NCBI GenBank assembly: GCA_963662155.1
Contig: OY759261.1
Span: forward strand, 33,625,022-33,689,021
DNA length: 64,000 bases
Source of the DNA: Lamellibrachia columna
Lineage: Eukaryota > Annelida > Polychaeta > Sabellida > Siboglinidae
Reading direction: 5' to 3'
This document shows positions 57,927 through 64,000 of this stretch, in pieces. Below the pieces are notes generated by a model. It saw only the letters and a list, made by a program, of their open reading frames with translations. It was not told the DNA's origin and did not search any database. The position numbers and the translations under genes were made by a program. Numbering within the stretch: the first letter of the stretch is position 1; each line of letters begins with the position of its first letter.

Positions 57927-58020
<94 letters not shown>
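57927..58020. repeat. TA microsatellite, 94 bp
   Basis: Pure TA run. Confidence 0.98.
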
Positions 58021-58022
<2 letters not shown>

Positions 58023-58827
58023 AGGACCGGATATATCTTATTTAGTAGATTTTCCAACGATGTGAAGTTGGAACAATATTTGCAAAAACTAATTGGTCTG
58101 CTTAAAAACTTTATAAAGTCCTTTCTATTTCATCCACCTTGAAAACAACTTGGAAGTTCCGGCCAGAGAATGCTGGGAAATTTGAACAGTTTACATTGAA
58201 AAGATACGCGTGTTTACGAAAACAAACTCGTGTATTACCTCGAATGGTAAGGTAGTGTTACGGTTAGAATTCAAACAAAGTAGTGGAATCGACTAATTAT
58301 GATCTGAAGAACATATGTTATGTTTATCTAAGCTGAAATGTGTGAATTAAGCCCGTAGCGCACATCAACATTCACTGTGTTTTTCCCGGGTCACTATGAC
58401 AACTGTACAAACATTATAGTTGGCTTGCCTAACTTTGTAGTACATATTCCAAAAAAGTATTAACGTAAGATGGTTGCACCGAATGCAGATATGTCAGCCA
58501 GTTTTACACACAATTGTAACTGCCAGTTTAGCATAAATTGTGACACAAGGAGCCAGTGGCAAGCGAAAAGACGATCCATTGATCGTCTAAGTGACACGAA
58601 AATGGGCGATGCAGGAAAGTTAGAACACGCAACTATATATAATGTATTATTTTTGCCGATTTATATAGTTAATCTGTAGTTTGTATGGCTCTCTCTATGT
58701 TTATAATAATTTGTATAATTTGTAAAACCTAGCTCGTAAACTAGCTGTGAGCTGTCTGTTTTTTGGGGGACTAATTCAGGCCCAGCTAGTAAGGGGGTGT
58801 TGCAGGAAGTGGATGGTGGGTGGTTTG
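58021..58827. other. Non-coding spacer
   Basis: A 69-codon open frame at 58470-58679 has no recognisable domain. Otherwise nothing seen. Confidence 0.5.
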
Positions 58828-58835
58828 ACCTAAAA

Positions 58836-60012
58836 CAGGGTTCGGCAACCTTTTTGAACGGAGGACCAAATTAGTTACTTGTTATATGTATGCATGCAAC
58901 ATACATACGTTGCTGTCGTAAATAGGTCTGATTTTGAACAGCAGTTCGATGGTCACTATGCTGTTCAAAAACACACATTATTCATGTTACGTGTTCTTGG
59001 CATGTCGCTGATGCCATGTTGACCCGTGTGCCACTGACGCCTAATGCTAGAGATGTCGCTGCGCCACCAAATGTCCCACATCTGGCTGCAGACTTGACAC
59101 TGCGAGTCTCAGCACATCGTCCAAATGTCCATCTGTTAGATGCGTTCATGGCTTGCATTATACAAAGTTCATCTTCATTTGTCACTCCCTGTTGCGAGCC
59201 CTGAGACTTGTCAATCGGTCAGCAAACTCCCGTCTCAGCAGCTCAATGAATGCTACGAAGGCCTACGTGTCCTACATGTCCGGAGTGGCTGGTTTGCTTT
59301 CTATGAGCGTCGGGAAGTAATTTGCGTCCCGCGGTTGTGTCTCCCACAATAGAAACCTGGTCTCGAAAGCGGAGACAAACGGGCAGAGTTCAATGATTAA
59401 TTGTTCTCTTCCCTGGAGTTGGGCGTTCAGCAGAGTGAGGTGCTCCGTGACGCAGACTAAAATGCAAAATCGCACATCCATAAGGGGTCAGTGAATGCCG
59501 GTACTTCTCCACCCTTCTTCTCCATGAATACGCTAATCACATGTCTCAGCTCGTACACGTGGCACAGCATGGCAACCCAACATAGCCAGGGCACTTCGCT
59601 TTAGTGCAGGAGTTGTTAATATTGCACATTCATCTCGGACGGAAGGTGCTTGAACTGCCAGTGATTTAACGAGTGTTGACGAGTGTTATTCAAAACAACA
59701 CATTATCACTCAAACACAAAAAGATACAAAATTCATGTCTGCATGTGGGCAAAACTTAATTAATTAAAGTTTTAAAGAAGTGAGAAATGTTTGATATGTT
59801 CATCGCGTGGAAATGGTATTACCGAGTTGCATTATGTGATATGACTCGCCTAGACGTCTCGTCTAGAATTTAGTCTAGACTATTTTTTATTTTATAGATC
59901 AATATTGCGGGCACGGGCCGCGTCATGCATAATCTCGCTATCAGTCTGCGGGCCGCATGAAACAGCTCTGCGGGCCGCAGTTGGCCTGCGGGCCGCAGGT
60001 TGCCGACCCTTG
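58836..60012. mobile_element. hAT-family DNA transposon copy, 1177 bp, with 8-bp target duplication
   Basis: Left end CAGGGTTCGGCAACCT and right end AGGTTGCCGACCCTTG are imperfect terminal inverted repeats. ACCTAAAA flanks both sides (58828-58835, 60013-60020), a perfect 8-bp target duplication as expected for hAT. The right subterminal region repeats GCGGGCCGCA three times. Inside is a remnant of a ZBED/GTF2I-related hAT transposase on the minus strand. Confidence 0.93.
59160..59640 (-). pseudogene. hAT transposase fragment
   Basis: Minus-strand frame 59272-59481 encodes VTEHLTLLNAQLQGREQLII and ELCPFVSAFETRFLLWETQP, matching the DVTxHLNxLNxxLQGxxQ...F..KLxLWExQ region of ZBED5/GTF2IRD2-like hAT transposases. 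Upstream pieces VISVFMEKKGGEVPAFTD (across frames) fit too. The catalytic core and dimerisation end are missing, so the copy is non-autonomous. Confidence 0.85.
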
Positions 60013-60284
60013 ACCTAAAACATCACCCATCGCTCTCTCACCTCTCAATTCTAAGTTTATAATATAACTCGACCGTTCACTATTGTAAAGTCATTTTATA
60101 GTAGGGAGGATCACCCGTCGCTCTGTCACCTCTCATTTCTAGGTTTATAATATGATTCGTCCTTTCACTATTGGAACGTCATGTTTGATGTTGCACAATG
60201 GTTGGTCTGAATTTACATAAACAGTGGATTGTTGAACCGAGACAGGGAACATATAGAACTGTTATATTATATAAATAAATGTCG

Positions 60285-60668
60285 ATCTATTGCCTACTAC
60301 GTAGTCCCACAGGCCGACACGCTGTCACCGCCCAGTGACCTATTGTCTACTACATAATCCCACAGGCCGACACGCTGCCACCGTCCAGTGCCCTATTGTC
60401 TACTACGTAATCCCACAGGCCGACACGCTGTCACTGCTCAGTGCCCTATTGTCTACTACATAATCCCACATGCCGACACGCTGTCACCGCCCAGTGCCCT
60501 ATTGTCTACTACATAATCCCACAGGCCGACACGCTGTCACTGCTCAGTGCCCTATTGTCTACTACGTAATCCCACAGGCCGACCCGCTGTCACCGCCCAG
60601 TGCCCTATTGTCTACTACATAAATCCACAGGCCGACACGCTGTCCCCGCCCATTGCCCTATTGTCTAT
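60285..60668. repeat. 53-bp minisatellite, 7 copies
   Basis: CACAGGCCGACACGCTGTCA starts at 60308 and 60361. The unit includes CCCAGTGCCCTATTGTCTAC. GC-rich compared with its surroundings. Confidence 0.95.
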
Positions 60669-60783
60669 TACGTTCTTATAGTGCGGTATCCAGTCCGTGA
60701 TATATGACTACTACATGCGATGGGAGCTTTAAGTGGGTGATCAATAGACCCTCCATTCCGCCACTGTAAGTGGCTCTCTCGTG

Positions 60784-61059
60784 TTAGTGTTGTTGACTCG
60801 AGGCGCTGGCGGCGAAACGTTTACGAGATAACACTTTACATGGAGTCCCCTTACAGGTGCCCGCAGAGCGTTGACTACTATAATTATTGATAACATCAAG
60901 TTGATACGAACAGTGGGGCATGTTTAAACTCTGACGTCTTATCTCGAATGTTGTATCCGGCATAAGACGACATTGCCGGTTTATGTCGCTGTCGCCGATC
61001 AGATTCGTGACAGACGCACAGTTTATGAGAACAGAGAACACGGCTTTGTTTGTCTGCAC
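60784..61059 (-). CDS. Open frame of about 90 codons, function unknown
   Basis: The minus strand is open from 61059 (after an acceptor-like CAGTCAGTGCAG) to a TAA at 60784. It reads QTNKAVFSVLINCASVTNLI, then CRLMPDTTFEIRRQSLNMPH and ends KRFAASASSQQH. No ATG at its beginning, so it would be an exon. CpG-rich codons set it apart from the neighbouring AT-rich DNA. I recognise no family. Confidence 0.25.
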   Translation of the reverse strand: MQTNKAVFSVLINCASVTNLIGDSDINRQCRLMPDTTFEIRRQSLNMPHCSYQLDVINNYSSQRSAGTCKGTPCKVLSRKRFAASASSQQH

Positions 61060-61539
61060 TGACTGACGACTTATCAGACGGTTACACTGTTGGCATCTGG
61101 TTCACAAACCGGTTTGAGTCTGTCTGTTGTTTCTAAATCTTATCAATTTCATTCACTCTACTTTTCCTCAGTTCATTCAGCTGCCTACACGAGTACCAAA
61201 TAATTATTTAAAGTGGTGGAATTCCAGTGTTGGAATTATAAGGACGAACAACATTCGCGCAGCAATTGCAGCGTGGCTGGATGCTTCAAAACAAGTAGAA
61301 ACGGTGTTTTTGTGAACATGTCTGTCTCGGGCAAAGTGTAACTCCATAAAAGCGAATATTGCAGGAGCGCCGTAGAAATCGAATGGCAGACAAACCGGCT
61401 TATTGTTGTCGTAATTAAAACTAGTTTATCTGTGTTTATCTTATCCTGTGGTGGTATTACATAGTCAGTATTGCCAAACAGAGGGCAACAGTAATGTTTA
61501 AAATGATATATTTTGCTTTAAAAATGTTTTTACCAAAGA
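61060..61539. other. Non-coding spacer
   Basis: Nothing clearly recognised. Confidence 0.4.
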
Positions 61540-62194
61540 GGATTTTAGTTCATTACCAGTTCCAGCTGCTAAATTTCGAGAGGCTAAATAAGACTATTTG
61601 GAGCACTTATTTGTAACTCCAGAAATGGTAGCTAAGACGATAAAGACAATGAAGGATAACAATTCATGAAAACAGTAGAACACACTCGTACACCACTTGC
61701 AAGACTGTTCAACTTGTCACTAAAAGAGGGAATGGTTCCTTTTGAATGGAAAGAAGCAAACTCATACTATTATTTTTTTAAATGGGTACGAGAAATAAGT
61801 ACCTTAAGAGAACTACAGACTAGTGAGTTTAACATCAGTGATTTGTAAAATATTGAAAGGTTAATTAAAGATGATGGACTTACGTGTTAGGCATAAATAA
61901 TTAAATCCATATCAATATAGCTTACTTGTTAGGCATACATTGTTAAATCCATGGTCAACATGGATTCCTAAAGGAGATGTCACGCTTAATAAACATGTTT
62001 TTTTTAAAGAAATCACCAAGTCAATAAACGAGGGATCACCAGTAAATATTCCCAACTTAGATTTTCAGAAAGCTTTGGACAGTGCCACATCAAAGATTAC
62101 TATTACATTAGAAAACCATGGCATCGGGGATGGCATAATTGAGTGGATATACCACAAGGATCAGTATTAGGATCTTTATTATTCTTAACACACA

Positions 62195-62226
<32 letters not shown>

Positions 62227-62236
62227 CACACACACA

Positions 62237-62323
<87 letters not shown>

Positions 62324-63205
62324 TACTTGGACGATAATATAACAAGCAATGTACTAAACTTACAGGTTACACATTATGCAGATAAACACATACAAAACGA
62401 TCAAGACAAAATAGTTAAATGGTCTGAAAAAAGGCAGATGTTATTCAGTTTTGGGAAATGTAAATGCCTACACAAAGAACATGGGGACTTGGATGTAAAC
62501 TATAAAATGGGAGATACTGTTCTGGGAACTGTCATCAACAAAATGGACTTTATAATAATAATAAGTGTTGCTATGAAAGTTTCAGAGCAGTGTGGCATTG
62601 CAGTGTCAAAAATGTAATAACTATTATAGGTTGATTAGGAGAAATATAACATTTAATGAAAAAGAGCTAATTAAAAACCTGCGTAAAAAATAGTGAGGCC
62701 TCATTTAGAATACTGAGTACAAGCCTGGAGATCATATAGTAAGAAGGATATAGATACACTAAAATGAATACAGAGGAGAGCAGCTAAAATTGTTCAAGAA
62801 CTGAGAGACCTTAGTTATGAAGAGCGCCTTAAAGAATGTGATTTGACAATCATAGAAACAAGGCAGTTAAGATGAGATCAAATTAAAATTAGATATTGAA
62901 TGGATATGAAAATATTTATTGAAACACGAGTTCTCACTTAAGACACATAGTAGAACCAGAGTACACCAGGTGTCATTAGTGAAGGATCTGTGCAGATTGG
63001 ATGTCAGAAAGTTCTCATTATCACAGAGGCAACACATGAATGGAACAAATTATCTGCAGACTGTGTAACTGCTAGCAGCGTGAATCATGTTTTAAAATAA
63101 AATTGACACATATCTCAGGAGGGCGGGTTACACATAGAAAAAAACTTGTTGGACTCAATAGCTTCCTTGTTCACTTACTCGCCAACTGGGCCTTTGTCTT
63201 GGCGA
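61540..63205 (+). mobile_element. CR1-like LINE ORF2, degraded, with microsatellite inside
   Basis: Plus-strand order: LFVTPEMVAKTIKTMKDNN, TPLARLFNLSLKEGMVPFEW, FFKEITKSINEGSPVNI, LDFQKALDSATSKIT, IPQGSVLGSLLFL, then a microsatellite, then DDNITSNVLNLQVTHYADKH (FADD altered), VKWSEKRQMLFSFGKCKCLH, NYKMGDTVLGTV, VSEQCGIAVSK, and a decayed C-terminus to ISGGRVTHR-like sequence. The 3' UTR has GCTTCCTTGTTCACTTAC. Many stops: inactive. Confidence 0.88.
62190..62322. repeat. CACG and TA compound microsatellite in LINE RT, at the YIND codons
   Basis: CACGCACG (about 62190-62236) followed by about 42 TA units. It sits after codons for GSVLGSLLFL and before DDNIT, replacing IYINDL. Confidence 0.95.
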
Positions 63206-63690
63206 TGAAGTGAATGGTGGACTGACTGATGAACCGATGGAAGCACTTACTGATGGACTGACTAGCGGACTGAATGATGGACAACAGAGTGAACTGACAA
63301 TGGACTGACGGATGGACTATCGGGTGAAGTGACAGTGGTTTGACTAATGTATTGAATGATGGACGGACTGATGCATGGATTGACGGATGGACTGATGAAT
63401 GGACTAGCGGATGAACTAACGAATAGACTGTAGGATGATCTGATGAATGGACTGGTGGATGGACTGATGGATGGGCTGAAGGGTGCAATGACAAATGTAC
63501 TGACTCGTGGATTGAATGGTGGACTGAGTTTTGGACTGACTGGTGGAATGACAGATGGATGGATTGACGGACGGACGGACAGACTGAAGGATGGGCTGAG
63601 TAGTGAACTGACGGATGGACTGACTGATGAACTGATGAGTGAACTGTCGCATAGAACAACAAACTGACTGATGAACAAACTGACAGTTAA
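63206..63690. repeat. Degenerate ACTGATGG-type simple-sequence array
   Basis: Irregular repeats of GGACTGATGGATGGACTGAC-like sequence with a 4-bp sub-period. All frames tend to be open on both strands, giving Ser/His/Pro-rich and Gly/Asp-rich artefact peptides. Confidence 0.9.
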
Positions 63691-63754
63691 GGCTCAATAA
63701 CTCACCACTCAAGTCTTTATCAGTAGCATTATCTTTATAATTATGATATGCTTC

Positions 63755-64000
63755 GATATGTATTATGTAATACTTCAATAGGCCTATTCACCATTCAACA
63801 CACCTGATGATATTTAACACGGATTATGTAATACTTAGGTCTATTCCGCATTCAACACATCTGAATATATTTAACACGGATTATGTAATACTTCGATAGG
63901 CCTATTCAGCATTTAACACACCTGATGATATTTAACACGGATTATTTAATACTTCGGTAGGCCTATTCAGCATCCAACACACGTGATGATATTTAACACG
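63755..64000. repeat. About 61-bp minisatellite, 4 copies to the window end
   Basis: TATTTAACACGGATTATGTA recurs about every 60-61 bp together with GGCCTATTCAGCATTCAACA. It continues past the window. It is unrelated in sequence to the array at 51-53 kb. Confidence 0.93.

Noticed and set aside
63215..63245. Hammerhead-ribozyme-like CTGATGA in a tandem array
   Set aside because: The needed GAAA and pairing stems are absent; the motif is just part of the simple repeat.
63171..63778. Ser/His/Pro-rich open frames on the minus strand (SVHPSVH type)
   Set aside because: Artefact of a degenerate ACTGATGG simple repeat, open in several frames and on both strands.

Overview
This window looks like repeat-saturated euchromatin from an AT-rich metazoan genome, most plausibly a marine invertebrate (mollusc, lancelet or cnidarian grade; I cannot narrow it further). 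The reasons are GT-AG spliceosomal introns, several unrelated LINE clades (CR1-like, RTE-like, Jockey/L2-like), hAT-type DNA transposons, and a split gene with a DZIP3-type HEPN domain, a family I associate with lophotrochozoans, lancelets and cnidarians. No bacterial-style operon is present. More than a third of the window is tandem repeat, in over a dozen unrelated minisatellite families with periods from 20 to 104 bp.

Layout. 1-6.57 kb: about 90 copies of a 72-bp repeat. 7.1-9.9 kb: LINE fragments around a 58-bp array. 9.94-15.52 kb, minus strand: four phase-compatible exons of a HEPN-domain gene, with introns full of minisatellites and one hairpin-rich 0.9-kb island. 15.5-18.55 kb: a 62-bp array split by a LINE. 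19-22.7 kb: three LINE fragments. 22.7-29.1 kb: a 104-bp array split by a CR1-like LINE. 29.1-29.9 kb: a fold-back element. 30-31.2 kb: a LINE piece and a stray piece of the 81-bp array. 31.6-34.9 kb: a 32-bp array. 35.7-38.1 kb: an 81-bp array. 39.9-43.6 kb: CR1-like LINEs, one with an intact SGNH-esterase ORF1. 45.7-47.1 kb: converging LINE fragments. 47.8-49.0 kb: a probable hAT-type MITE. 49.4-49.85 kb: an exon-like sequence broken by tandem expansion. 51-53.2 kb: a roughly 61-bp array. 53.2-55.4 kb: an internally deleted LINE with a perfect 14-bp target duplication. 57.0 kb: a tRNA-Gly-like sequence. 58.8-60.0 kb: a hAT copy with an 8-bp target duplication. 60.3 kb: a 53-bp array. 61.5-63.2 kb: a CR1-like LINE carrying a large TA microsatellite. 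63.2-64 kb: two more arrays.

The main result is where the minisatellites start. Three arrays begin exactly at splice junctions of the HEPN gene: a 75-bp unit made of 39 exon plus 36 intron bases, a 62-bp unit carrying the acceptor of the first coding exon, and a 20-bp unit abutting the donor of exon 2. Most others are tandem duplications of LINE coding sequence: a 104-bp unit from the RT region, and 111-bp and 47-bp units from the same ORF2 C-terminal motif. TA microsatellites have expanded at the YIND codons of RT in two unrelated LINEs. Several LINEs have also lost the RT catalytic core internally while keeping both flanking parts. I interpret the locus as one with unusually active local duplication. 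That is inference from sequence only, and assembly error in the arrays cannot be excluded.
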